Program-made: the position numbers and the translations under genes
The notes under the pieces: generated by a model
Seen by the model: only the letters and a program-made list of their open reading frames with translations
The model's database searches: none
Told to the model about the DNA's origin: nothing
Assembly (NCBI GenBank): GCA_030062745.1
Contig: CP099846.1
Span: forward strand, 30,337,350 to 30,401,349
Reading direction: 5' to 3'
Origin: Capitulum mitella
Lineage: Eukaryota > Arthropoda > Thecostraca > Pollicipedomorpha > Pollicipedidae
DNA length: 64,000 bases
Shown: positions 1 through 11,796 of the stretch, piece by piece
Layout: each line of letters opens with the position of its first letter
Numbering within the stretch: the stretch's first letter is position 1

Positions 1-440
1 AAAATTCCGTCAGTTTCTGAAAAAACGACATGTTTTAAAAATGGGCTTGACCTAAGGGCAATGACCCGGAAAATTGAGAAATATCTGAGATAGTCGATTT
101 CTTGAAGCTATCAAGATCTCTAAGCCCCGAAAGTTTTATTGTGATACCATGTTTTCCTAAAAAGTTACAGGGCGTTAAACGTTTCGGACATATAGGTCCG
201 TTTGACCCGACCTAGGTCAGACACCTTACTTGACCAGACACGTTACTTGACATCTTACTTGCAAAACTTTGACACAAGGCTTAAAGATGATCATGCAAAA
301 GGTACACGAAGTTTCGCATCGCTGCGTTCGTTTCGTTCTCTCGCAATCATGGAAAAACCTCGGAGGGCGGTCAACCGCCCCCTCCCTCCAGTCGGGACGG
401 GTTGCTGTTCACAAAAATGGTTACATTTCTCTCTTTTGAC
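1..440 (-). repeat. dispersed repeat R3, copy 1
   Basis: The inverse complement aligns with about 46385-46790 along its length, sharing GGTTGACCG, TGCGAAACTTCGTGT, GACCTAGGTC, AAAACATGRTATCA and TTTTCCGGGTCATTG. The left end is cut by the window. Confidence 0.75.
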
Positions 441-1283
441 GTCACGTTTGGTACAAAAGGCTGCCGCGCACACCCGTGCTGTCTACTCCTGAAATCATCG
501 CCAGGATTGTCGCGTCTTGTAATGGGCACCGAGTGTCACCAAATTTAATGATCACCAGATCTGAAAAAAACCTCGGATCTGTACCATATTTCGCGAAAAC
601 AGTTACCGTCAGTCGTAGATGCTCCCACAATGATTTTTTTTTAATAGCGTAAGGCTGATTTTATACGATTTTGCTTAGTGCAGTGGCCGAAATTTTTGGG
701 GGACAAAAACATAGTTTTGCCTCCGAGCCTTGCGGCCGGGGGAGGGCGACCGCCTTCTTGCCCTCTTCCCTCCTTTTCCGCCTTTGCTGACTGACTCCGT
801 TCAGTTGGATGCAGGTTTGATATAATAATTGACTTACACCCGGAACGCAACTTAAACCGGTATTACTGTTTGCAAAATTTCGCACTCCAAAACAAACATT
901 ATACTCCGCCCACAAGAACAAAAACGAAATTCCCAACCCTGACCTTGCCACCCCCCCCCCCCACTTTTTGAGAAATTTAAGATTAGTGTTATCGGAAAAA
1001 GCGTTCGTGGCCCCCACTTTTCTGGGTATTCTCAGGCCCCTCTATAGAAGGTATGGCCATTCAGCGATTTGTTTACACTACGCAGGCCTGTGTGACGTCG
1101 CTGGGAGTGACTCCGTCGGCGCCCGCCATGGGCATTGAATAAGCAGCCCAGATCTAGGCAGCCGGACGCTTGTGCTTCACCTTTACCACGATTTTAACGG
1201 ACGCGGTATCATGCTGTATGCCATGTTTTCATGACAGCAGAATGATAATCCATAGGCAAGGCGTATGTATTATGTGATCGTCG
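441..1283. other. no gene seen
   Basis: Contains G-rich and C-rich runs (about 736-760, 950-962) typical of decayed MITE ends. No supportable coding frame. Confidence 0.5.
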
Positions 1284-1500
1284 TGTCGGTGGCTCAGTTT
1301 GTTAAGCGTCTGTTGCCGCTGCCCACCCTGGCCAGGTGGGTCCCAATCGTCTCGGCCCTCACTTTTTCTCCCGGAGGTCACTTAGTCCTCCAAGTGACCC
1401 ATAGAAGGGGACACTGACTACCGCGCGATCGTGTGGGTCTTGTCCGCACGTTAATCTTTCGCCTCCGAATTACGCAGTTAGGCTGGAACTGCGCGATCCG
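1284..1500 (+). repeat. possible tRNA-derived SINE
   Basis: GTGGCTCAGTTTGTTAAGCG resembles a tRNA A box (TGGCTCAGTTGG) and GGTGGGTCCCAATC, about 48 bases on, a weak B box. No second copy or A-rich tail in the window confirms it. Confidence 0.3.
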
Positions 1501-2408
1501 GTGCATGACAGTCTGTACAAACAATGGCCAGCATGGGTGCTGGTTTCAAAGCACCTCAGCGAACCATTCAGATTATTTCTTTCATAATGTCAATAAACAG
1601 ACGGAAAGCACAATGATGATACAACCAGTGATATATTTAAACATTTCTCAGTACAGCAATGACGTCTCTCCGAGTGGAGCGGCAGGCCGGGACACTTCTC
1701 CGAGCACCGCGGCAGACCGGAACACCTCTCAAAGCTGGGCTCTCTCTCGAGACTGTATTCGGTTTCTCCCAACAAGCGCACATGTCAGGTGGGGCGCTAC
1801 AACCACCGCCCAGGGTAAGATACGGTCAACCGGTCGGCCGCGAAGACACGCCGGGTCAGCGGGCCGCAGGCGCCGACGTCCGAGCCCTGCGCAGTCACAA
1901 CACCTCCGCTTAAGACGTGGAGGAGGCCAACCCACAGTTCCGACCATACACACCACCGCAAATGGAACAAAGCAATAGCCAACAACAATGCAGTCGTCCC
2001 CACGAAACTGAACATCATCGCTTGATCTGGCTACTGCTCTGCTGCCGTACCTTTCATTTGTCAAGATACACTGGCTCGGACCAGTTAACAGTTTCTGCGG
2101 CCGCTGGCGTCCTCGCAGACCGAGTCCAGTCCGCAGCCCGCCTCGCGGCCAGCACTGTCGGAGCTCTGGCGCCCATGCAGTCGCTGCCAGACGTAGCGCC
2201 GTTGGCGCGAACGCCGCCGCAGTCGCCATATCCAATTTCGCCAGGGCCGTCGTAACTGCCATCACCCTTAATGCCGCCGTCGCCGCAGTGGCGGCCGCTG
2301 GAGTCGAGGCAGCTGCCGTCGCCGTTCTCTCAGTCTCTGCCGCCACGTTGCGAGACCGTTACGAGCGGTCGCAGGAGCCGGAGATGCCGGCTGTTGCACC
2401 GGGGGCCT
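1501..2408. other. GC-rich non-coding stretch
   Basis: Two ~35-bp imperfect units around 1665-1735 (CTCCGAG...GCGGCAG.CCGG). GCC-type trinucleotide runs at 2150-2360 create long frames on both strands. I see no gene. Confidence 0.45.
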
Positions 2409-2692
2409 TCCATAATGTCCAGAGTTCATAACGTCCAAAACTTCAAAAACGCTCATAACGTCCAAAGCTGCGAAAACGATCAAGATGTCCAAAGTTCATA
2501 ATATTCGCAGCTCATACTGCCCAATGTTCATTATGCCCAATGGTCAAAATGCCCATAGTTCATAAGATCCACAGCTCATAAGATCCAATGTTCATAGCAT
2601 CCACGTTTCATAATGTCCAATGGTCAAAACATCTAGAGGTCATATTGTCCACAGTTCATAATGTCCAAAGCTCAGAATGTCCAAGGCCGGCG
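2409..2692 (+). repeat. ~18-19-bp tandem repeat (TTCATAATGTCCAAAG)
   Basis: The phrase TTCATAATGTCCAAAG or close variants (CATAACGTCC, CATAAGATCC, CATTATGCCC) recurs about fifteen times. Confidence 0.85.
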
Positions 2693-4207
2693 GCGCGTTG
2701 GGTACTGCCAAATTAGTTCCAGAATCCCCGCCAGGGTAGTGTCGTTACAGCTATAATGGCCCTTACTGCCTTACAGGCCTTGGTCTCCCCCTGCCGCCGC
2801 CGCCCGGCGGGAGGGGACGGCGGGTGACACGTGTCCGGACGCTAATTGCCCCACCATAAATGGACTACACTTTGTTTGTCACGTTCAAGCCACTCGAGAG
2901 AGAGAGCAGAGGTGGCTTGCGACGCACACTTCATGTGTGGGAAACTGGAATAAAATGATGACAGCATCAAAATAAAAAATTTATTATAAGTATATAAACA
3001 ATGATTCAACCTCTCGGTTACTCCTTTATGACTGAAACACTGAGTCATCAGTTATATTTTAATCTTTTGTACGTAAACCCATGTTTGGCTACACGCACAG
3101 CTACATGATTCTCCAACCTCGATTCCGTTTCGATTCCGTTTGAATACTGTAAAGAAGCTGTAGGCTTTACAGTCAAAATGACACCGACGTGTGCCCGTTC
3201 CTACGTGTTTTATGTGAACCAGGAAATATTATCATATTTCTGTGGTTAGATTGCAACCTATCTTTTCATGAAGTGCTGCATGGAAATTGCAAATATCCGG
3301 ACATAGATTTTAATTTCGCAGCAGAAATCATGCGGGCATGTGGTTGTTTTGTGCTCCACGTCAATCGAAAACATTGTCGTATTTCCATACTTGGTTGGCA
3401 ACATATATTTTCATCAAGTACCACATGGAGATCGTGAACATTCTGATACTGATTTTGCGCATAAAAATGGATAGCTGGCTGGCTGCAGTTGCTGAGCAAA
3501 CTCATATTCAAGCAAGCTAAATGACGCACGCACGGTCCAATACCTGGGATCCGTTGCGGAAAAATTACCACTTTTTGTTTTGAAGGCCGGTTCGGTTCCT
3601 GAAGCCTGTAAAGACACCCCAAAATCAGAAATGCTCAAGATGAGTGTTATCTCGAAGAAACTTGAACGCTCAATTCGTTCAGGCGATCAAAGACCACAAC
3701 TGACTTTTGTTGCGTTTTTTTTTTGCATCAGACCTTCAGCCGAACTTAGTTTCCAGACCTTGGTTGCGATGGGCTCCGTTTATCTGGAGAAAAGATACTA
3801 GATATTCAAGGTCTGACCTCTCCTGGCGTTGCCTTTCTTGATCTACATCTACATTTCGTTTCTGAAGGCTGTGACACAACATCCAGACTATCTCCCAGCA
3901 AAGTTTCGCGATTGCATGGATGGGAAAAGAGGGGCTGGCAAAGTATGTCCCCCCCTACCAGACCGCAGAATTCTCGGAGGGCCAGCGGGGTGGTATTTAT
4001 CACCAACGTTACGGCAATGGTTAAAAGTAACAGCTAAGAATATACATTACAATGAAAGCATCAAAATGGAAAGAGTCCAGGAAAATGCGTTACGTAATAT
4101 TTCAGAGCATTTGGATGACGTAGATCTGCGTGTGTTTATGTGTTATGCGCACATAATGTCCAAGCATATTTACTGTTACGAACCTTTGTGAATAGATGTG
4201 TCATGCG
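2693..4207. other. no gene seen
   Basis: Only short overlapping frames without splice or protein-family support. Confidence 0.45.
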
Positions 4208-4211
4208 TTAA

Positions 4212-4879
4212 CCCTCGCCGGATAGTGACGGGATGTCATCCCTCTAAGCGGTATTGCCGGGACCACGGCAATACCGCTCTGGACAGGGCTGTGAAATTTT
4301 ACATAGCTGACGTTGCACATGTATTGAAAAAAGAGGCGCCCCAAGTCACTAAGTTGAGATGCCATTCCCGAAGGTCTGCAGTGCAGTTTTTGCACCTCAT
4401 ACCGATTTCTTTTGCAGTTTTAGGGCAATAGGTATGAAAAACGGCAGATGACGGACATGACATTGGTTCAAAGTGGTATCCACATGCGGACAGGTCACTT
4501 TAAAAAGGTCGATGACCTTTCAAGGCAAAACAAGGTTAATGACCTGAGGCCCCTTTTTTTGGCTTTAGAACGTTCGTTTACTAATCTGTGGTATTGAATA
4601 TCATGAAGGAGACGATTAGAGGCTTATTTGGCCTCAAATGTGTTGTTTTAGCTCCGGAAAATCGGCTTCTAGTTCCCAAGCATAAAGTTTGACCTGACTA
4701 GGAAGGTCACTAGTAGACCTGACGGGATCGAAGAGACTACTGTTAGATTTCTTGCACATACATCTATCGACTGCTTTTGGACCCGTGGCGCTGCCTCAGT
4801 TAAGGGTCAAAGGGCCAGGGAGTGCTTTTCATTTCTGTCGTCATCGGCAGGGATAAAAATCCCTCTCGTCCAGCGAAGG
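4212..4879 (+). mobile_element. TTAA-bounded element, family 3
   Basis: A 668-bp segment between TTAA (4208-4211) and TTAA (4880-4883). Ends are CCCTCGCCGGA and, inverted, CCTTCGCTGGA (9/11). Just inside the left end is a hairpin GCGGTATTGCCG/CGGCAATACCGC. The interior has several AGGTCA/TGACCT words. No coding frame. Confidence 0.5.
4252..4289. other. hairpin in the family 3 element
   Basis: AGCGGTATTGCCG pairs with CGGCAATACCGCT around a short loop, a near-perfect inverted repeat in the subterminal region. Confidence 0.7.
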
Positions 4880-4883
4880 TTAA

Positions 4884-5928
4884 TTTACGTCCGTGTATTT
4901 GCGCTTGCACGCATTCGAGCATAACCACATGCATACATTTCCGCTTCTGCTAATTCCACCAATGCATACATTTCCGCCAATAATAATCTGCGTTTACATA
5001 CGAGTACCTTGACATCTATGTACCTTTCCCATACACACACTTACGATCCTTCCATTTTCGCATCTGCACATTCGCCATGCTCAAATTTCCCATCTGTCGT
5101 TTCCTCTTACGTACATTTGTAATACATGTTTACGTACAAATGCTTATGTTTGCCGTGCGATTGTGATCTTCACGTACATACAATTCTCATGGAATCTGCA
5201 GGTTCTCTGTGACGGTATCAACGGCTTTGCTGCTTTTCTTTCGAAGCCAGCCTCGGAGCATTTTCACTTGATCCTTCTCTCTGCCCATGATATGCATGCA
5301 TCTGCATTTCTCTGGTGCGGCGGAAACAAAATCAATCACCGCGCGTTTGCTTTGGTTCTTTATGCTGGTAATGTGACACTGCCGGCAGTCACAGTACAAA
5401 CAGTGCCACGCTTTGAATCAGCGGGTTAGGGAAGCGTTATGCTTCTTCCCGCCTGTGAAACAAACCCTTTCTTTTTTACGGTTATCTCGATGCTACTCTT
5501 ATGTGCCAAGCCAGAACCTGAATTGTATTTGTAATGGCGAACTTAGAAGCAAACTCACTGTGCCCATGCCTGACAATAATTTGGAATGAGTTGTTGGCTT
5601 TGATAATTTGGTTATCTCCCGCTGCTTATTATATATATATACATATATATTACACATATACTTTTTAAATGTTGAGTCTTTGTGCTGGGGCTTTAACTGG
5701 GTGTCAGTTCCTTATCGCCGATAAGTTTGACCGATGCCAAAATTTTGTGCCAAAAAGGGAAAACAAAACGGCCAGCCATTCAGCATGTCATATTTCGCAA
5801 ATCATCACTCCTGTCGTCAGAGTGGACGTCCTGTGCAAGTTATGCAGACAGATGTTTGATGGGAAAGCTAGCTTTTCTGTTTTCCCACTATCGGCATGAT
5901 CTTACCTCCCTTCCCCACCGTGTTGCCC
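4884..5928. other. no gene seen
   Basis: A/T-rich with a TACATTTGTACG-like repeated wording at 4920-5130. No supported frame. Confidence 0.45.
5626..5652. repeat. (TA)n microsatellite
   Basis: Alternating TA with one or two interruptions. Confidence 0.9.
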
Positions 5929-5932
5929 TTAA

Positions 5933-7200
5933 CCCAACAACGCCAGGCGTGTTTTGCATCCGTGGCCGCCTGGGGGTGTTAAAAAGGACATCCCCCAGTT
6001 ACCTCAGTATCTAATCGTCGGATCTCAACCGGTCTACCTCCAATCGACAGCCCTGAGCCTTGTGATTCAGAAAATACCGTGTTAGTCCTGACCACGTGAC
6101 TGATGAGTAAAACGTATAACACGGCGTTGGAAAAACCGACACCGGATCGTACATCACATCATCGGCAATGCCAGTCTTACAACCTTCAGCTTGGTATCAA
6201 ATGACGGGGTACGATCTTCCGCATCAAAAGCACGCCAAAATGTTTGTAAACGCCGCGTCAAGGTTAACCAAACTCAGGTGAAATATTGGTGTTGCTTTAC
6301 ATGCCAAAGATTTTTACTTATTCGCAGTCGTTCTGGTCATCGCGAAAAAAGGAGGAAGTGGAACTTTCTGATGATCGTTTTTTGCTTTTCGCATGACCTA
6401 CTCTTCATCCAGTCAAGGCCGGTCTAAGTCAGGTCAGGTAAGTTTGCGTTAGTCTTCCTGACAAAGAACAATAATTACTGGCTGGGGCTGTGCAGTGCGT
6501 CAAGTACAGAGCTAACATGACGTCTCGTGATAATCAGACCTGCTCATTCTGCTTTTTACCAGGACGTGGTCAAGCCAGGTCAGGACAGATAATTATTTTT
6601 TCTTCTTATGACTATGAACGATAATTGTTCTCCCTTTCTACTGAACGATCTTTCACAGACCATGTTGTATTTTATTTCGTTTTGAGATTTGACGTCTACG
6701 CACAACGTGACTTGACATAACCTCACGTTGCATTTGGTAAACCTTGCTAAGAGGCGGATATAGATTTGCCTGTCTGGCTTGAACGATGGAGAGGGTCAGC
6801 GGCATCCACTTCCACCACCACCATGCAAATAATTTCCAGTTGCCATCATATATGTGACCTAGCGTGACCTTTAACATTGACGTGACACGGCTCTAGATAT
6901 TTCGGGGACCGTGTCCTATGCAAATCCAAATAATCCAGGCATTATATTCGCTAATAATATGAAAAAACAAAGCATGTTCGCGCCACCGCCCAAACAGGCG
7001 AAAACATCCATGCTAGGGTTCACTTATGACATCATGTCTCCATGACCTGATCTAGCATGGAGATAGTTTTGATGTCAGAATATGAAAAACTGATTGATGA
7101 ACAGGAGCAGAAAGTGCGGTTGGGCTGACTCTGCCGGCTCAGAGGTTATTCACGGAAAACCGAGGGGTGCGCTATTTGACACCATCCAGGCGGTGCCGGG
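5933..7200 (+). mobile_element. TTAA MITE family 2, copy A
   Basis: A 1268-bp segment between TTAA (5929-5932) and TTAA (7201-7204). Ends are CCCAACAACGCCAGG and, inverted, CCCGGCACCGCCTGG. Both ends carry a CGCCTGG...GGTGT block. The interior aligns, in inverse orientation, with 8150-9414. No transposase frame. The TTAA flanks and CCC ends indicate a piggyBac-type non-autonomous element. Confidence 0.65.
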
Positions 7201-7204
7201 TTAA

Positions 7205-8145
7205 AATGTGCAGTGTTCTGAACAGACATTGGTCCGTAATACCCGAGATGCGGACTTTGCTCTCGTGCCGGCATTCTTGTACTCAGAAAGACGGAGGGAG
7301 TACTCCCTGTTTCACCCCGACAGGCTCTGCAGCAAACACACGAAATATTGTATATGGCCTGCTGCGACGTTGGTAACTTCGCTCTCGTCGATATTTGTTT
7401 TGTTGTTTTGTTTTTTGCGTTGTTTTGCTCGTGAACGCCAACCGTGGAAGTATTATAATTACCCGCAGCCCCTACGGATCTGTCTGGAAGAATGACCGCT
7501 ATAGTTCAACGTCAAAGCGGATGCTGAGTTTGCAAATCTTTTTAATGCGATGGAGAAGATGCTGCACTATTCCTTTCTTCATGACATTTTAGACTGAACA
7601 ATGTACTCCACAGAAGTGCTTCGCAAATACCGCTTCCTGATATGACTGAAAACCTAAGTGCCGGCAGCCAGGGTTTCGTTTCCCCGTTTTGTCGGTGTCC
7701 CACAAAGTCACACCATGGATGACAAATATGGATATGAAGCTCCGCCTTGCTTGCGGTGACCACAAGATCGTGCTGCAGCGATCGCATTTAGTTTAGGGCG
7801 GCGAAGTTAGTCGTAGCTCGTATACCGAAGTGTCTTCATAAACGAAAGAACGTGGAGGCACAAAATTCTGAACTCATGTTTTCATAATTTTACATCGTCT
7901 CCCAAAGGTCCAGTCTGAGGTCACTAACGTTGCTAAGGGCCCTGACCTAAGCGGCCAGCTATTCGTTTGCGATATAAGTGCAAGACCAAAATTGTCATAC
8001 AGATAAGTCGTTTGCTTAATGCAAATCGCTATGCCATATCAAGGGCAGTGGCCAATCATCCGACCTTAAGCAAACTCCATTAAGGGGCATTTTTGGCCTG
8101 AGCCAGAAGCTATGGTTGACTGGACCCTCTCAGAATACGGAGGAA
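7205..8145. other. spacer between the two family 2 MITEs
   Basis: Unique in the window, with no gene seen. Confidence 0.45.
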
Positions 8146-8149
8146 TTAA

Positions 8150-9414
8150 TCCCGTACCACGGGGGGGATGTGTCAAATAGGGCACCCACCTCGGATTCTG
8201 TGAATAACTTCTGAACCGTTAGATCCAGCCTAACAAAACTTTCAGTGCCTACTCACTAATCAATTTTACATGTTCTGACATCAAAAACATTCCCATGCCA
8301 GGTCAGGTCATGGAATATATTGCCGTAAATGAGCTCTTGCATGCATGTTTTCGCCTCTTCGGGCGGGGGCGCAAACATGCTTCGTTTTGGATAATGTTCG
8401 CGAATATAATGCATGGATTATTTGCATTTGCATAGGACACGGTGGTAACTAAAAGGGTATAAAACCGTGACATGCTAACATTAGAGGTCATGCTAGGTCT
8501 TACACATGAAGATAGTTGGGCTGGTTTGCATTGTGGGTGATAGAAGTGTTCGCTGCTGAACTTCACCATCATTCAAGCTAGTCAAGCAAACCTACACACG
8601 TCTCTTAGCAAGATTCGCCAGATGCAACGTGAGGTCATGTCAGGTCGCGTCATAGTCATAGGTAGATGTCGAAACGAGAAGAAATGCAACATTATCTTTG
8701 GAAGATCGTTCAGTAGCAGCAGAGAGCAATTGTTGTTCCTCGTTGGAAAAAGAAAAATGACTTTCCATCCTAACCTGGTTTGACCTTGACCCGGTAAAAA
8801 GCTTATTTGATTATCACCAGATGTCATTTCAGTTCTGTACCTGGAGCAGTTATGAGTCCCAGCGAGTAAATATTGCTCTTTGTCAGGAAAAGTAATGCAA
8901 CCTTGTCTGCCCTGACCTAGAGTGACCTTTATTGTATGAAAAGCAGATGATTCAAAACTGATCATCAAAAGGTTTCACTTTCGTCCTTTTCCCACTCGGA
9001 TCAAAACGACAGCAAGTATCGATATTTGATATGTAAAGTAGGAGCAATATTTCATCTGACCTAGGTCAACCTCGACCCGACATTTTATTGCATTTTAGCA
9101 TGCTGCTGGCGCAGAAAATCGTGAACTTTCGTTTTATACACAATTGAAGGCTCTAAGACCAGTACTGCAGATGACATGATGCACGAACCGGTGTCAGTTT
9201 TTCCGAAGTCTTGTAATGCGTTTTACATGACCAGTGACGTCATCAGTCAGGTGACCATGGTTTACATGGTATGCTTTAAATCGCAAGACTCAGGGCTATC
9301 GATTGGTGGTAGACCGGTTTAGATCGGATGGTTACATCCTGAGATAACAGTGGGGTTGCCTTTTTGACACCCCCAGGCGGTCACGGGTACGAAAACATGC
9401 CAAGCGGCGCCGGG
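8150..9414 (-). mobile_element. TTAA MITE family 2, copy B (inverted)
   Basis: A 1265-bp inverse counterpart of 5933-7200, bounded by TTAA at 8146-8149 and 9415-9418. Similarity runs end to end, for example TTTGCATAGGACACGGT against ACCGTGTCCTATGCAAA. The divergence is clear, so the two are separate old insertions. Confidence 0.65.
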
Positions 9415-9487
9415 TTAAATCATTTTATTGGAACGTCAGTGACTGAAAGGCAGATCACATATAGTGACTTTGCAATGCGCGATGGTG

Positions 9488-11068
9488 ATAGAATAGTGCT
9501 GTGACGTATTAATCGCAACCAAGTAGAAACGTGCATCCCGCCTTTGACCGTTACCACCCCGACAAGGACAGCTTGACTTTAGCCAGCATACCCTGTCATG
9601 ACGTGGCATTCTTTCTTCCCCCCACTCCAAATAATGCTACTTAACCAGTGATAACTGCCAAACATTCGTTTCTGTACCTGTTCTGTGAGACGCAAGGAAA
9701 CGATGACCTGACTTAGGTTACATTTAAGAAGGATCCGTGGCTCGGCTGTGCGCAGGTTCATCTACCGGAACGGAAACCTGAATGTTTATCATAAAGGTTT
9801 GAAAACTGCTTATGAATGACTGCCTGGCTGCAGTTAACGCAGACAGAACACAATGTGTGAATAAATTTCACAGCATGACACTCAGCCTTCCTCAAGCTTT
9901 CCCAGTCTCGTTTGCCCTTCGTCATCCAAAATGACAGTTTGCCGTCCATGGTCCCCGTATAAAAGATATTGCCAGCTTGGCTTTTCTAGGGAATCAGCTG
10001 ACAGAAATATCAGCCAGTCGAATTACATGTACGTAGAGAAACATGAAGAGATGACCTTTCCAAAACTCGTTACTGAACGCCTCATCAAAGGCTTTATAAA
10101 AGGTTCAAAGTTACTGAGCCCTTCATCAATGCGCTCCACAAAAGGTTCAAAGGATGTGGTACGATGGCTAACTCACAAAGCCCGTCACGGCGATGAAAGG
10201 AACTTCATGGTTCATACCTGTGCTGTGGCTGCCTCTGCGAGGATGAACTATTTGAAGGAGGAATTGTAAGCTGGGTTGCGGGTTGTATTGGAGTGCTTCG
10301 GTTTCATGGAATTACGGACTTGACTAAGGTTCTTTTGATGCTTAGGACTGGGGACTGGATTGCAATTTTTTGTAAAATAATGTTAATGATACTTTATAAC
10401 GGCCACCATCCAGTAGGCACTGCTGCTGTTGCTGCTCCTGCCCTATGGACTGTTACATATGCGCTTAAAGCTTGTTAAGCAGGGAAAAGCAGTGTCTAAA
10501 AATCAAAGAAAATCTTCGTTTTCTAAATAAAACGTGCCGCATGCTCCTCCGAATAAACACAAGCCAATGGCAATAGCAACGGAATAAACACGGCACGGCA
10601 CTGTGATGTGATGCTGACGCCTCGAGCAAAATGTACCTGATATTAACTTGAGCGCATTTCCGAGGGGAACAACACTTTATAGTTCCGCTATACAGCCTTT
10701 TCCGTTGAAATGTTCGAAATGTCTTGTTGAGCTCGTGGGTCGCATGCTGGATTTCCTTCGTTAAGACTTACCGCTGTAGAAGTGCCATGGCAAAGGAGAC
10801 AGCTGAGTTTTCGAACGTGGTAAACAGTTTCTACGCAGTTAAGCTAGAGCCGACGGAAGCACGTTTCAGGTGAGTTGACGGATGTCCACGATGAATACGA
10901 ACAGCAGGATTATGTTGCATCACTCGGCATAATGAGAATAAACGATGAAATGAGACATGGACTACGTCACTTCAAATTTTTAGATACGAAGCTACTAAAA
11001 TCTGGCGTGACAGGGGCCGCACAGTCTGGCTGAAGGACGACGAATCTCATTTTAAGAAGACGCAAATA
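9488..11068 (+). repeat. 1.58-kb dispersed repeat E, copy A
   Basis: The segment recurs in reverse orientation at 41872-43453 with similarity along its full length. It holds a candidate two-exon coding piece near its right end. The ends are not obviously terminal inverted repeats, so it may be a duplicated genomic segment or an internal part of a larger element. Confidence 0.8.
10787..11046 (+). CDS. possible two-exon coding segment in repeat E, copy A
   Basis: The ATG at 10787 opens 27 codons plus two bases, ending CAG before donor GTGAGT (10870). Acceptor TTTTTAG ends at 10983 and the next exon begins at 10984 in a compatible phase. Exon 2 is charged (KIWRDRGRT, WLKDDESHFKKT) and stays open well past the repeat end. 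The intron is 114 bases. I do not recognise the protein. Both splice sites and the frame are kept in copy B, but the few differences are mostly amino-acid changing, so there is no sign of constraint. It may be a captured host gene fragment or part of a transposon gene. Confidence 0.4.
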
Positions 11069-11089
11069 GACGAAGAACAGAAGAGAGGA

Positions 11090-11796
11090 GAGGCAGCGTT
11101 CCAGCATCCGGCTTCTGCGGCAGACTACCTCTTCACGTCCGCCTACTCCCTCTCCTTCTCAGCTCCCTCGCCGCACTTTTTAGAGCGCGTGTGGTAGCTC
11201 CCCCTCCCCTTCCTGTCTTGTACTGCTCTTATAAGGGCGGTACAGGGTTTCCCCTCCCCTCTCACTCCTGCTTTGCCCTTGTGAGGGCGGTTAAGGGCGT
11301 TCTCCCCGCTCCCCCAAGCCTCTGTCCCACCCGGGGACAGCACAACGCACTTGTAGTGCTTGTCTATCCCCCTTCCCACTTCCCTTCGGTGCTTCCACCA
11401 TTAAGGCGCCACTTTCGCTTCGGTGATTGTGGTGCCTCCCTGCCCTTGTAAGGGCGTGTAACACCCTCCCCCGCTGGTGTAGAGCCTCGTGCTCCGCGCC
11501 GTCGCGTAACCGGCGTCCCTTTTTTCTCTTTGCTATCCTGAGTCTTTTCTCTTCTAATCCTAAGCCACTGGGGATACCTAACGGTGCATAGCCTCCTCAC
11601 TTGGCCCTTCGGGGGTGGTGAGGAGGTCCAACGAACCAGGTGCGCTCTCTAGTTCCTTTTCACTCCCTCTACTAAACCTATTGTCTCCCACCTTTACATC
11701 CTCGCAGTTGCTACATACAGTCCCACTCCACTACACATCACTCAGGAAATAACATTTCTCACACGGACCCGCACCTAGTTATCTCAGGTTGTCGGA
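11090..11796 (+). other. probable 5' UTR of LINE gag fragment
   Basis: C-rich DNA with three copies of a CTTRTRAGGGCGG motif (near 11228, 11279, 11445), each followed by a pyrimidine tract. It leads directly into the gag-like frame. Repeated 5' UTR motifs are common in LINEs, but there is no second copy here to confirm the boundary. Confidence 0.4.

Noticed and set aside
5933-9414. Single foldback transposon
   Set aside because: TTAA also bounds the inner ends of both arms and the arms are well diverged, which fits two separate insertions better.
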